A stretch of DNA of 64,000 bases from Ligula intestinalis (GCA_036362985.1 JAYGXS010000004.1:66579912-66643911), one strand, 5' to 3'. Shown: positions 1 through 11,159, counted from the first letter of the stretch. The notes: generated by a model from the letters alone, not told the origin. Made by a program: numbers and translations.

Positions 1-1290
1 ATGCTAACTGACACAGCTATCTAAAATCCACTTTTCTGAACAGGTATTCTCGAGGACGATTGTATATTTTGACAAAACCAAAAAAACATAAAACAGCGGT
101 CACAAATGTCATCTTTGCTGTGAGCAGTAAAACTGACCAATTTTTTATGTTAAGGTTAATATACCGTGCAAGCAGTTCCGAAAAGCCATTTCCGACGATT
201 AATTAGCAAAAATTTTTAATCAATCTCATGTTTCAAAGCACGAAGCTCCCACGATGCAAACGTCCTCCAACACTAAGAGTATTTACGTAACTTTGTTGTG
301 AGTAGATCTGTAAAATAAACTGAGCTAGAGTTATCTCATATAAAGATAAGAATTATTAGAGTATTCCTTTAAAGCAGGCAGTGGTTATTTTTGTCAACGA
401 TCATTTTAATATAAACGGGAAATTTCCTCGGGTATGAATGAGGCAAGGCCAATTTCCGTCGCTTTGCACAAATTTTTTTGGATTTGAAGATCCCTGCAAA
501 ACTCACAGCCTGCTGACAGTGATCCGCATTCTCACCTGAACGCTCACCGTGCAATAATTGTAGTCATAGCACGCCAAGATAATCTTTATTTTAAATTGGG
601 TCAACGTACGAGCTTAATTCTGCAAAAGAAAAAGAGCAGGTCTGATTTTTACTTTGAACTTTGCAAAGCAGCTAAGTTTTGTACAAATCTGGCTTAGTGG
701 TCAACTCACGAGGTCAAAAGTTCAGGTGACTTAAAACAGGCACAAAGACTTTGGCAGTCAAAGTAAGTTAGACTCATGCTTATAAGAGATTTTTTCAGTA
801 GCAGAGTTCAAGGAGAAATGTATGTCTGGCAATGAAAGCGGTATGCGTATGGGGAAAACACTTCTAGTGATTTCAAATGTCTAAGTAGACGGCCAACCGG
901 ACGATTTGGAAGATCAGCGTTTCTATCAAGAACGAGCTATCTACTTTCAGTTAGGATAAAATATTTTCTCCATAAATGTTACCTGCTCTTTGCTGATGCG
1001 CGTTTTACAAGTATATTATGTTTCAGGGGAGTTCTATGATCAAGCATCCTCCAACACAATTCTTTGACGTGCCGAACTTTTAAAAAGGCAGGCTTTTAAG
1101 TTCATTTATTTCCATCGTCTTCAAAAATAACACTTTGTGAAAAAAATGGGGTTAACATTTCTTTGTTCACCTACCCTACACACCCCTACTCCTGTAGTTA
1201 TTTTTGGTTTTATTAGGTTTACTTTCATTAAGTCTTTAGTTTATTTAGTAAACTTTAGTTTCGGTTAAGCAGAGGTCTTAGTTAAGGTAG
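1..1290. other. Non-coding flank, no gene seen
   Basis: This AT-rich stretch has no recognisable protein, RNA gene or repeat end. Short open frames here (for example 369-554 on the minus strand) are under 65 codons and resemble no family I know. It lies directly before the left LTR of the composite element. Confidence 0.6.
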
Positions 1291-3213
1291 TGTGGGGACG
1301 GCCCAGCACGCGAGTTATCACTCGGACCGTCCTGAGGATATGAGAACAACCGAATTCACAGGCCAGGGGGTGCATGCAGAACGAGCCACGACGTGCGACC
1401 TTCAAGGGTGTACACGCGAGGACGCAAGGGCGGCTGCCGGCCGGGTTCTGGGGTCACGCATGATAAGGGGTCACGAAAGAGTGCATGCACATGCGCGCAC
1501 ACACTGAGATCGCCACATGATGCATGGGCCACTTGCAGAGGGACCAATAGTGAACAAAGGCTGCTAGTCCTTTAAATACGCTGCCACTGACAGGACGCTG
1601 CTGGGGATACCAGACTGTTGCCGAGACGAGAACGATGACAGAACACACGCTGCTGCCGGACACACAGAAGACAGAGCTGATGTACAGCCCGAAGCAGTGA
1701 CAGTAAAGTACTATCTGCTATCCTGTCCTGCCTGCTCTTCGTAACACGCAACTGGGGATATAACCAGTGTCAACACAGGCACACCCAAGGCTATAACAGT
1801 TAGACAGCTCCAAAGCTAGATAAATATATTTAAATAACTACTTTTTACTAAAATAAACCAGGTAAATTGAGCTACACTTAACCAAACTAAAACAAGACTA
1901 CACTAAAGCTAAAAATAAGTAAGAGACTAAAAAATAAAACAAAATATCAATTAAAATAATACCACTGGTCTCGTAGGACAGAATTCTGCAGCTGGGAGTA
2001 TATAAGGTGGGTGCCCGACTTAAATTTCACCAAAAATTACTGCTGAAAAATGCGCATTTTTGTACTAATTGTCAATGCTCTTATAAATTCAAACATATAT
2101 TGTAGAAAACAGATCATAAGGTGTCATTTTCCACCTATTTGGTAGCCAGTCATGTCCTCGTCAACTCTACTACTTCAGCAAGGTCAATCCATACAATGCC
2201 CATCAAAATCGGGTCACATTTGTCCATTTCTTATTGTTTCACAGGCAGTAAACAGCAAAAGTTAAACGCAATGTCAAACTGTTGGAGACCAAGAAGAAGC
2301 AGATGTGATTGCTAGGACAAGAATTGTATTCACGTGAGGTTCAGAAATCCATCGCGCATCTATTTGCAGAGACAATGGCAGAAACGGATAATTCCTACAC
2401 AGTTAATTGCGGTCTATACAGGATTAAGTCAATATGCTACTGCATACGTAAGACAGACAACTGCTCCACTATCGATGGAGGTTGTCCGCTTCTGCGCTAA
2501 TCCTTTTAATACCGGCGGGGAGCCGTGACCTGTTGAACTTTCATCACATGTGGTGGAATTGGACGTGATGACTGCTCAACTATCTGGCTCCCTGGCGCTT
2601 GCGTAGGACGATGCGTTGGTCTGTGTGGTCCACAAGTGGTGACTTGCAGTGGTTAAATTGGCCCTAAGCGCGGAGTGTGGGTGTTAGGACGGCCCAGCAC
2701 CCAAGTTAGTGCTCGAGCCGTCCTGATGGTACAAGAACAAAGAAAGTCCACATGTCATAGGTGGCAGGCAGAATGGGACGAGAACGCGGCCTTTAGAGGA
2801 CCGAACGCCAGGACGCAAGGACAGCTGCCGGCCAGGTTCTGAGGTCACGCCTGGCCAGAAGCAAAGCGTGCGCGCCTAATGTCACACTGAAGAGACCCCA
2901 CAATGGATGCTTGCATAGGAAACAGAGGTCATTAGTCCCCTAATACGCTGCCACCGACATGAGGCGGCACTCTTCTGCTGGAGACACGAGATTCAGCTGC
3001 TGGAGGCTCGGGACTCTGTTGCCCTAGATGAGAGATTGCTACCGAGACGAGAACGATGAGAGAACACACGCTGCTGCCGGACACTCAGAAGACAGAGCTG
3101 ATGTACAAGCAAGACAGTAAAGTACTATCTGCTATCCTGTCCTGCCTGCTCTTCCTAACATGTAACTGGGGGATAAAACGCGTGCCGACGCAGGCACATC
3201 CAAGATTATAAGA
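1291..3213 (+). mobile_element. LTR retroelement lacking gag and pol (left copy)
   Basis: Two related direct repeats, 1291-1798 and 2682-3213, flank 883 bp without gag, protease, RT or integrase. Each starts TGTGGGGACGG or TGTTAGGACGG, continues with the CCCAGCAC block, shares the GAACACACGCTGCTGCCGGA block, and ends near TATAACA or TATAAGA. A purine-rich run, GCGCGGAGTGTGGG, sits just before the second LTR as a polypurine tract would. The two LTRs differ more from each other (roughly 70-75% in the first half) than either does from its partner in the inverted copy at 22958-24975. This suggests a non-autonomous (TRIM/LARD-like) or internally deleted element. I saw no canonical TGG primer-binding site after the first LTR and no target-site duplication. 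Confidence 0.6.
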
Positions 3214-4249
3214 GAAGCATTTGTAAATCGCTGGATACGATTCACTATGAATAAACATCTCACAATCATAAAAAAGCTCACAATTAAATGTTTTTCTAAA
3301 ACCACGCCAAGCATCAACATCAGTTCCACAGGTCAGAACTCCGGGCCTTTCCCGCTTGCCTTCGAACTACAGATGGCCGCGATTGCGACAGAAAGATGCC
3401 TGCGTCGGCAAGAGCACACGAGTAAAAAATCGATATTAGAGCGTCGTATCTTGCGCAGCGTTGAGAGCAAGCGAACGAGTGCGCGCTGCCCACGCTACGC
3501 GGCATTCTGCAGAACACACTCAGGCGTGAAAGGATGGGAGTTAGGCGAAGGAGGAGTAGAGAATCGGCACGACTGAGACCATAAAACGTGATTGACAGTA
3601 GCGCAAGTGAATGGTCTCGTTTGTAGCAGACTAAGTGCATAATCTAGAGAAGTGCTGCAACGAAGGACTGCGTTCTGACGGATTTGGAAGAAGCATGCTA
3701 TGCGCAGCTGGGTATTGAACTTGGTCTTTCCGAGTAGCTGCTGTGTCTGTAGTGGCCCCTAGCAGCCACTTGGAACCCGAGATCAGCCGCTGACGTATGG
3801 TGCACTTAGCTTGCAAGGCCTACGTGCCCACGCCAGACCTCGCCCATCTCAAGATCGCACCATGACCGGTAGTGTAGATATGAGCCGCGTGATTGGCTGC
3901 CGTAACAAAGCATGCGCCGAAATTTAGTCGATTCCCGACGCTCTCGTTCCCCCGGAATCGACGCTCTTGCAGTCGGTGTGCAGTCATCCGAGAGTTAAAA
4001 CGCTTTCTATCCATCCTCTACTTCTGTGAGGAATACACTATTCCTAACAGTCTGGCCTTCCGACCGTCTTCCCTCTTCTCTCCTACAGAAATTCTTGCCC
4101 ATCTGCATGCAGGTTGAACTCACTAAACTAAGGCACTTGTCCAACAAATGGACGCCCGTCGTGGATAGTACCGAGGTGATGGGTGATTACACCAAATTTT
4201 GCCATTACTAACTTGGTTCACAATGTCCGCCTGCGTAAGTCTATGAGGT
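3214..4249. repeat. Unique block of the ~3.9 kb composite, no clear gene
   Basis: This segment is present in both arms of the large inverted repeat (partner about 21.9-22.96 kb) and nowhere else in the window. Open frames of 109 and 106 codons (3247-3576 plus, 3320-3640 minus) overlap antisense and survive in both arms. They have no recognisable domain and one is probably the shadow of the other. It could be 5' sequence of the PLE that follows or captured host DNA. Confidence 0.45.
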
Positions 4250-4282
4250 TTATTTTAATCTGACGTTTCGGATAGTCACCCA

Positions 4283-4995
4283 TTGAAGCCGTGGCTGAGC
4301 ACCCTGTGCACGAAAAGGATCTCCGAAATAGTGGCTAGATCCCTCACGCATCTCGTAATACGATTGGCCGACAGGCCCGCCGGCACAATTTGGCAAAAAG
4401 TAATGCGGCGAAAGACTGTATCCCGAAACAGGAAAAATCACGCGTTGTCTACCGACTTTAATGCAGTTGTGTGATGTGCAACTACGTTGGAGAAATCAGC
4501 TGCAGCTAGAAACGCAGTTGCATGAGCATCAACTGGCGGTAAGAAAGCTGGCTCCAAAGTCGGAGGTAGCATCTCCTGTTGCAGAGATCGGGCACGTCTT
4601 CAACTTTGATGCTGTCGAAATTGTGGGCGTTGGTGAAAATATCACGTCAAGGCCTGTCGACCAACTGTTCGGTAAACTGCCACATAAATTAGCCTGCCCA
4701 TTATGTTTTAATTAGAAAATTCTAATGAGGAGAATGTCACGGTGCGGAATATTCGGGACTAGCAACCAACTCTATGTTCAACCTGCGTATCCATCAGGCA
4801 GTCTATGGCAAGACATGGGGAGGCGAAACAGGGGGCGAGGCGAAAGAGATAAGTAGCGCTCGGGGAGACAAAATAAACACTGACGACCCAGTTACAGACA
4901 AGGTCAAAGCAAAACACAGTGTGGGTGACGCTTACCAGGCTATTGGGACTGCCTCTGGTTATGACCTAGATATGCGAGCCCCACCGGGTGGCTAA
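4283..4995 (+). pseudogene. Penelope-like element 3' remnant (GIY-YIG region)
   Basis: Three frames join into a decayed PLE C-terminus. The first gives ...ADRPAGTIWQKVMRRKT..., matching the segment that precedes the endonuclease in other copies here (compare 32084-32466). The second (4461-4715) reads LHEHQLAVRKLAPKSE, then GHVFNFDAVEIVGVGEN, a GIY-YIG-type nuclease core and the conserved FNFD motif. The third (4774-4995) is open but unassigned. The GIY-YIG tyrosines are lost and frames are broken, so it is inactive. In live PLEs this domain nicks the target for reverse transcription. It is mirrored at 21176-21903. Confidence 0.7.
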
Positions 4996-5067
4996 AATTT
5001 GATTTGTATACTACGTAGGCGTAAAAAAGGAACGGATATAGCGAAAACTAGGAGCCGGAGTTCTCGC

Positions 5068-5114
5068 TCTCTCTAAAGATGGATAGACGCGATAACTATC
5101 CGAAACTTCAGACA
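5068..5114 (+). ncRNA. Hammerhead-like motif after PLE (decayed)
   Basis: The order is CTAAAGA (5073-5079), a helix II candidate GGATA/TATCC, GAAAC (5102-5106), then TTC and AGAC. The partner in the right arm keeps CTGAAGA in place of CTAAAGA, so this copy has lost the essential G of the CUGANGA core. It follows the PLE reading frame on the same strand, as PLE-associated hammerheads do. Confidence 0.5.
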
Positions 5115-5210
5115 AAGAATAAACCTCTACCGGTGAATGTTCGTTCTTATTCTGAAGTTACCACCTGAGAATCGAATTTTGAATACTATAGTGAGAGTAA
5201 TTCGAAAATG

Positions 5211-5517
5211 GGCAAAGGTAGCTTATGTAACCCCACTCTTATAGTCCAAGTCCTAGCATTTTGTCCTGCAAAAACGGTGGTTATAGAACTTTTGGGGGTG
5301 GGGAAATACAATAGGCAGAGTAGGAAATTTTTAGAAGTAAGCTCAAAATGAAAAAATGCAGTCGAAGTTGCTTCCCGTGGCCACTGGGAGCAGGTTGTTC
5401 CACACGTAAATTGAGGGTGTGCGCGGCGTATTGCGCTATGGAATATACTAATCTAACTGCAGAACGGTAAGTTGGGCCTCAGATAAGCTGAAGTAGACGA
5501 CCTCCTTACCACCATTT
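5211..5517 (+). mobile_element. Merlin-like MITE, truncated
   Basis: It starts GGCAAAGGTAGCTTATGTA and follows the left half of the complete copy at 59242-59817 (shared block GTAGACGACCTCCT near the end). It stops where the PLE palindrome begins at 5521. It is one of four copies of this family in the window. Confidence 0.7.
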
Positions 5518-5520
5518 CGC

Positions 5521-5596
5521 TCCGTTCTGAGCAGATGTTAGTCTTCTGCGGAGCGCATGGTAGGCGGGATGAAGGTCTATGGCTCTGTTTAGTGTG
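5521..5596 (+). repeat. Left arm of 76-bp inverted repeat
   Basis: The reverse complement matches 5884-5959 with only a few differences. Each arm encodes the PLE segment HPAY(H/R)ALRRRLTSAQNG. The 287-bp spacer holds a PLE nuclease fragment on the minus strand, so two PLE ends meet head to head. Confidence 0.8.
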
Positions 5597-5901
5597 TCAG
5601 TTGGGGACCGACTTTCTAGCAACAATTTGGCCATCTTATCGTTGGCTCAGCCTCTTACCCTTGCTTTCCAAAAGGCGAACGTGTGGTTCTCCTGCTGTAC
5701 GTGGTCATAGACCATAGACAGGGTATCCTTGTGGTTAATTGCGAGCTGATGCTCATGCAACCTTGTGCCAAGGCGTCCGCTCATTTCACCGAAATACCAT
5801 GCCTTGCAGTATTGGCATGGTATGCTGTAGACCACAGCTGATTGTTCTGTCAACGATGGTGGGTCTTTGGGCCTCATGATCTGCACACTAAACAGAGCCA
5901 T
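5597..5901 (-). pseudogene. PLE GIY-YIG endonuclease fragment
   Basis: The 84-residue frame (5647-5901) reads SAVVYSIPCQYCKAWYFGEM, then RLHEHQLAI. That is the GIY-YIG pattern (VVYSIPC...YFGE...LHEHQ) with the two cysteines typical of PLE nucleases. YFGE replaces the usual YIGE/YVGE. The frame then breaks, and the downstream HPAY segment lies in the inverted-repeat arm at 5521-5596. The reverse transcriptase domain is absent, so it is a dead 5'-truncated copy. Confidence 0.8.
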
Positions 5902-6175
5902 AGACTTTCATCCCGCCTATCGTGCGCTCCGCAGAAGACTAACATCTGCTCAGAACGGAGTGATAGGTCGGGCGGAGGAAGATACACAGGGCCGACAGCC
6001 CGCAGCCGCAAGCGAAGAAAGTGGAAACGCTCAGGATGCACACAAACGACTTAACGCACCTCATGGAAGCGCCCTCGAGGGGGCAAGCATCTCAAACAGT
6101 TACAAAAATCGATTGGTACAATCGACTGACACACGGACCTCAGGCGTCAGGCTAGCGTTCAAACACACTTACTGA
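5867..6175 (+). pseudogene. PLE C-terminal tail, opposite orientation
   Basis: The open frame begins with NRAIDFHPAYRALRRRLTSA, the segment that follows the GIY-YIG domain in this PLE family. It continues about 75 residues with no domain I recognise, to a stop at 6175. A well-formed hammerhead motif follows at 6198-6241. This copy starts at the centre of the palindrome, so its RT and nuclease are missing. Confidence 0.7.
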
Positions 6176-6197
6176 CACCAACAGCAATACGTTCAGC

Positions 6198-6241
6198 ACG
6201 CTCTGATGATGGAAGCGAGCCGGCTTTTGAAAAGTCAGCCA
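6198..6241 (+). ncRNA. Hammerhead ribozyme candidate (best preserved)
   Basis: CTGATGA lies at 6203-6209, a 6-bp helix II (GGAAGC/GCTTTT, two G-U pairs, loop GAGCCG) follows after one base, then GAAAAGTC at 6229-6236 and AGCC, which can pair with GCT upstream as helix I. Helix III is nearly absent. Published PLE-associated hammerheads include such minimal forms that cut as dimers. It lies just downstream of a PLE tail on the same strand. Confidence 0.6.
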
Positions 6242-6411
6242 AAATACACCCTGGTCCCAGAAATCGGCCCTTCTTCATTATCTTCCGGGGATGATGAAAG
6301 GGATAGTATGTCTGTACGGTGAATTTTTGTGCATATTAACAATGTGTTCTGCCTAATTCAAAGTCATATTTTTGACAGTTCCCCGTGTAAATATCAAATG
6401 AAAAAATTTGA

Positions 6412-6452
6412 GAGCGTATATTTTTCGATAAATTATCTTCAGGCCTGCAAAT
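6412..6452 (-). ncRNA. Hammerhead-like motif, class 2
   Basis: The minus strand reads CTGAAGA (6436-6442), a short variable stretch, then a GAAA-type block near 6423-6427. It lies downstream of the minus-strand PLE tail repeat at 6969-7230. Helix II is poor, so it is probably decayed. Confidence 0.35.
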
Positions 6453-6968
6453 ATATATGTTAATTACATAAATAAACAATTCTTGTTGCTGGAAAAAAGT
6501 AATGTTTTTATCAGGGGTGATGAGGGTAAGAACCTGATAGGGATGGCGGGGATGTACAGACCTGAAGAGTATTTCTCGAAAACAAACCTATGCTCGTCAA
6601 AGATATAGCTCAACAGCCAGTAATTTCGATTTGGTTGACTCGGAGTTAAAACAAAAAACTAGAATATTCTTAGCGATTTTTGCCCCCAAACCTGCTTTTT
6701 AAAATTTCTGGACTTCATCTGCTTTTATGTGTGCTTTAAAGTACCACTTGTTCCTCACTTAGTACGATGCCTGTCAATTCGAATACAATTCTTGCATTTT
6801 ATACGATACATCATATGTGTAAATAGAATATATCTAAGTTCTGCAAATATTCCCACATTTAACTTGAAAAGTCTATTAAACAAACTTATATTTTCGGCAA
6901 TTACCCATCAGGCCGATACAACGACATGGAAACTGGAAGGTACCGTTGGACGGATTTTATAAGTTTTT

Positions 6969-7230
6969 TTATGAGTAAAATTCTTCTTTTTCACGCCGCC
7001 CGCATGGCAAGATCTTCATGTTGAGGTCATTTCGCTGGAGAAGGAGGGCACTTACGATTGGCTGTGAGAACTGGTCATGGGTCGGCGCGTGGAGTGAACA
7101 CTTGTCCCAGGGCGTGGCGGCAACATGCGATGGCCACCTAGTTTCGCCATTGACCACACAAGTGATGGTGAAAATGAGTGGTAGCAACGGCCGAAACAGG
7201 GTCTATACGGCTGGAAAATCTAGAAGACGC
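6969..7230 (-). repeat. PLE C-terminal tail repeat
   Basis: This is a member of a repeat family carrying a minus-strand GTGGCGATC-type block, with its characteristic end (CCGCATGGC on the plus strand) near 7000. Related copies are 7240-7480 (opposite strand, so the two sit head to head), 8405-8700, 9480-9720, 27880-28000, 42605-42853 and 62974-63240. The best copies encode LPWPTPTPGGDRI, the end of the CCHH-type PLE protein. No intact frame here. Confidence 0.55.
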
Positions 7231-7235
7231 TAGCG

Positions 7236-7480
7236 CAAGCCCTTGCACCTCTGTTGCCAACGACGACACCAGGTGATGATCGTATATCGCCACCACGTCC
7301 TAGGGGTACGTTCGCACTCCATGCAAGTGACAGTAAGGTTTGCGCCACCTGCCGGACTCATTACGAATCATCACAACATATCCTAATTTCCACCCCACTT
7401 CCTAAGCGCGATGACCTCTTAATGACGATCTCGCCATGCGGACGGCATATTAACCCCACCGTTGTACTGACTCGAGGAGG
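7236..7480 (+). repeat. PLE C-terminal tail repeat, inverted partner
   Basis: The plus strand encodes ALAPLLPTTTPGDDRISPPR-like text (frame 7254-7595) and ends with CGCCATGCGGACGGCATAT. It mirrors the unit at 6969-7230. Confidence 0.5.
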
Positions 7481-7499
7481 AATTGACGAAAATATGATG

Positions 7500-8400
7500 T
7501 CTGATTCCTCAATAAACAATCTGTTGCGGTTCTGTTCAAGGTTTTATCCAAAATATTTAAAAAATTGGCTTCGTCTAGATTTCAAGCGGAGATAGGATAG
7601 ACAAAGCCTTATAAAACAGCCTTTATCGCTGTGCGAAAATAAGGTTACTTTATGACAGGTTTTGCAACGAATTTTCTGTTTCATTTGCGATTTTACAAGC
7701 ACCTATTATTTTTTTAAAGTTCCAAACGAAGGTTTCTTGTGTCTGGTTGAGTAGATCCATGTGTAAAATTCCCCAGCAGAATAGATTTTATTTTGCATAC
7801 AGTGATTGTTAGAAGTTCTTGCAGTTTTTCTCACTAAATGCAATTCCTGGTATTATTCTCCACACGGGCTGATGAAGACTAATTTCTTATTTTTATGGAG
7901 GTCACGTTTTTACTTCTGTTCCACTCATTGCCTTTCACGTGACCGTGAGGCTTTAACTGTAACTTTTAGACCATTATTACGGACCCTGCCTCTTTTTCAA
8001 TTTGTCTAGATGCACCAATCAGAGGTTATTATGATATTCTTGAATACCACCCTGGTCTGCTAGGGGTACACGAATGTGGTCTGTCTAATTTAAAGCTTTA
8101 TCTAAAAAAAAGCTCGCCTTTTTGATGATTTCGTGTTAAAAAAACAACGTTAGCATGCCAAAAGACGATTTTTGTCCCTTTACTCCTTTTTCAATAGTCC
8201 GAACTTTATCCCCTGTTATCTATCCTTAACAGTTTCACTTTTTCCTTAACTAGTACGATGTCTGTCAAGTCAGAAGAAATCCTCGAATTTTATATGACAT
8301 ATTATAAGTGTGAATAGTATATAACTTAGTCCTGCAAATGCTTGCAAAATCGATTTGGAAAATATATGGTTTTGGCATGGATACTGCCAAGCACAAGTTA
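7500..8400. other. No gene seen
   Basis: AT-rich sequence. The only notable frame (7806-8009, 67 codons) matches nothing I know. A degenerate echo of the 6700-6960 flank occurs at 8230-8400, suggesting an old direct duplication of the PLE 3' flank. Confidence 0.5.
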
Positions 8401-8404
8401 ATAA

Positions 8405-8700
8405 GTGTGTTATGATTAAAACTCGTCGCTTTCACGTCGCTCGCATGGCGAGGCCTTTCACTTTGAGGTCAATGCGCTGGAGAAGGGAGCAATTAGCATA
8501 GGCTGCGAGTATTGGTCACGGTTTGGACGCCCGGAGTGAAAATTATTGCCACTTGCATGGAGTGAAAAATTGTCGCGAGAGAAAGGAGGCGATATGTGAT
8601 CGCCACCCGGTGCCAGCGTAGACAATGGAAGTCATAGAGAAAAACGGCCGCTAGTAGCGGCTGAAACAGTGCCAACACGACTATAAAATCTAGTGTGTGT
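8405..8700 (-). repeat. PLE C-terminal tail repeat, decayed
   Basis: TCGCTCGCATGGCGAGGCC near 8431 and the following GGTC...GCTGGAGAAGG block match 6990-7080. It carries GTGTGTGTGTG at 8693-8705. No coding frame remains. Confidence 0.5.
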
Positions 8701-8705
8701 GTGTG

Positions 8706-9405
8706 TTCGACCATCGATTTTGATGAAGTCGACCAAGTTCACCAACAGGTTGGTACAAAAGGTGACGGTCTCAAAGGTTAGGTTTAAAGTAAAAGAAAGC
8801 GTAGTTAGCGGCTCCGCAATCATTACCTTCTACCGGAGTCTCGAAGACTAACGGGGTCCGGCGTGGGCTGCTTTGTCAAATGCAAGACAAAGCAGCACCT
8901 AACTTAAGTGGCAGTAGACTTTGCGCGGGCACTGCTGTATGATCAACCTTCACTCACCCATAGTAGGTGTGAAGACGGGCCCAAAGAGGCCGAGACTGAA
9001 ACGGCCACTGTATGGCGATACTACTATTGGCTATCATTGCAGCCGAGTTTTGGTAGTATCAGTACTATCTCTGACGCTCAAATTTGTCAGAAGTGACGCT
9101 GATAAAGCCATTTCTAGGGCTCATACCTGCTTGGTCTCAAGAAGGAGTTTGAACCTGGGTTTAAACTATTTCGAGTAAGTACAAGCTTGGGGCCCTGATC
9201 ACAGCAGGGCTTACCTTTGTTTCCGCACTCTCATCTCTATCCATCGAGCTGTGTACTTTGCTTCTATGTAAGGGCTAACATACTGCTGCAATAGGTACGT
9301 GTCTATGCTAAACGTGCTAATTTCTATTAATCGTGCTTACTAAGGCCAGTAAATAGTATGCTATAAATGCTGACTTTGTGAGCTTTTTAAGAAGTCGCAC
9401 CCAGT
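8706..9405. other. No gene seen
   Basis: Frames of 62-85 codons at 8908-9178 overlap each other and have no recognisable motif. No RNA gene was found. Confidence 0.5.
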
Positions 9406-9720
9406 ATGCGCTCCCAATCTGTGTTAGGTAAAATTGATTCGTTTTTGGATAATAATCTAATACTGTGCTGTCAACTGACGCTTAAACAAGCCCTTTTACT
9501 TCCATGGCCGACGACGATACCAGGTGGTGACCACATATCGCCCCCACGCCCTGGGGACAATTTTGCGCTCCATGCAAGTGACAGTAAGGTTCACTTTACC
9601 TACCGGACCCATTACCAATCCTCACTACATATCCTAATTCTCTTCCCTCACTTCCTCAGCGAAATGACCTTTAAATTATGATCTTGCCGTGTGGATGGCG
9701 TGTTAACCCCATCATTTTAA
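9406..9720 (+). repeat. PLE C-terminal tail repeat
   Basis: The frame 9406-9681 contains LPWPTTIPGGDHISPPRPGD, very close to the tail encoded at 27880-28266. It ends with CCGTGTGGATGGCGTGTTAA, the family terminus. Confidence 0.6.
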
Positions 9721-10960
9721 CAAATAAATGATAGATTGCCGATTCGACAAGAGGCTTCCTATTGTGGTTCTTTTAGCAAGGAACTTATTCCCTGTTTGTC
9801 CCTGATGACTCTTTTCAGTTTTTTGGACTGCATGTGCATGTACATTTCGTGTTAATAGCTAGTTTATTGTGATTAAGTTAAATGTCATGTGTTATTTCAA
9901 GTAGAACAAGTTGGAAATCTTCCAGCTCCATTTCCAGTGACTTCTTGCTAGCCCGACTCAAATTGTTAACCTCTTGCGAAAGGATGCTCCCTCGTCCTGC
10001 GGGCCCGAGCCCCCTCCTTCAAGAATTATGCTCCTGTTGACCCTTTTGTTTCTAGTCGAATGCACACTGGAGTTAAAACTAGTCCCCCAGCCAAGTACCA
10101 CTTAAGTGGTGCTTGAATATTGTCCCCACCCCCCCCTCCGCCCTCCCGCCTTTTAATCGCCTTTTCCGACAGTGATTTCGCCCGCCCCCACTGCATCACG
10201 TGACAACTGTATCATGAGCTACATGCTATTGCCTCCCCCTTCTTCTCTGGTTCGATTACAGCTGTCGCCAGCGTTGATCACAAGCGCTTGCAATTCCTCC
10301 CCCCCCCTTGCCGGCGCAGCATTGCCTCTGTTCACGTCCACTCCTCCCTTCGCGCTGGTGTTTTCAGACAAATCCTGAGGCCAAACGACTGGCCTCCTGA
10401 AATCATATGAAAACAGAGCCATGCCCTCTCTCCCACTAACACACACACAAGCCTTTCGAAGACTAGTTTCGCCCTGTGTGGCACTATTGTTGATCTTGTG
10501 TTGTTCTCTTGTATAGAGTCAGGCGATTTGGCCAACTGCCTTCGCTCTTGACCTGGTGTATCCATGATTGAGGTTTGTACTTTGATTATGATTTACTATT
10601 TGTTTAATAGTACACTACCGCCTTGATAGTTGTTATCATTTGGTTTGAAGTATGCGTGACTGGTGGATACGGTCAGAAAAGTCAAGAAGACGAAAAACCC
10701 TGTTTCACAATTGAGCGATTTTATCCTAACACAAGGCTGATTTTCATTATCGAAAATCCTGAGGTTATGTAACGCAACGACATTGAATAAGGCCCTGAGT
10801 TCGATTTTTATATAGGTAAACTAAATTATTTTTTTCCTTGTGTTACGCACAGTCTACTGATGAACCATAAATGCTGGGTTAATTAATCAAACAAAACTTT
10901 TCCAATTAACTTAGATTCGCGAAAATTCCCATTAAAATTTTCAGAAGATAAACTGGCGAA
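9721..10960. other. No gene seen; C-rich tract
   Basis: There are several C runs at 10128-10150 and near 10300. Frames at 10172-10378 and 10219-10446 are low-complexity products of these tracts on opposite strands and are not supported as genes. Confidence 0.5.
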
Positions 10961-11000
10961 AATGCGTTTGTTTTCGATAAATTCTCATCAAGCTTTTACA
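10961..11000 (-). ncRNA. Hammerhead-like motif, class 2
   Basis: The minus strand reads TTGATGA (10985-10991), GAATTTATC, then GAAAAC (10970-10975). The flanks AAAAGC and GCATTTT can pair as helix I. The first core base is T instead of C. It follows the PLE nuclease fragment at 11160-11460 on the same strand. Confidence 0.4.
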
Positions 11001-11159
11001 TTTATAGGGTTATTAAGTCAATAAACCATGCGAGTTGGTAAAAAAATAATGTGGTTGTCAGGGGAGGTGAGAAGGAGAGGAATCGGGGTTTAAATCTGAT
11101 CAGCGTTAGGGCAGACTGGTAGCCGAGAGAGGTGATAAGATACGGGCTGTTGGATTACC

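Larger units (their letters stand above)
1291..5155 (+). repeat. Left arm of large inverted repeat
   Basis: The arm matches 21016-24975 on the opposite strand, with the same order: LTR, internal, LTR, unique block, PLE remnant, hammerhead-like motif. Matching is roughly 95% by eye over most of the length, lower in the first ~400 bp of the outer LTR. The flanks beyond both ends differ from those of the right arm, so the unit seems to have moved as one block rather than by a simple fold-back duplication of this locus. Confidence 0.75.

Noticed and set aside
3247..3640. Two overlapping antisense frames of 109 and 106 codons conserved in both arms
   Set aside because: Conservation follows from the recent duplication of the arms, both strands are open together, and no domain is visible.
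4255..4300. Hammerhead at CTGACGTTTCGG
   Set aside because: The minus strand has GAAACGTCAG but no CUGANGA block at a workable distance.
10128..10350. Proline-rich coding exon
   Set aside because: Frames on both strands come from C runs; no splice context or homology seen.
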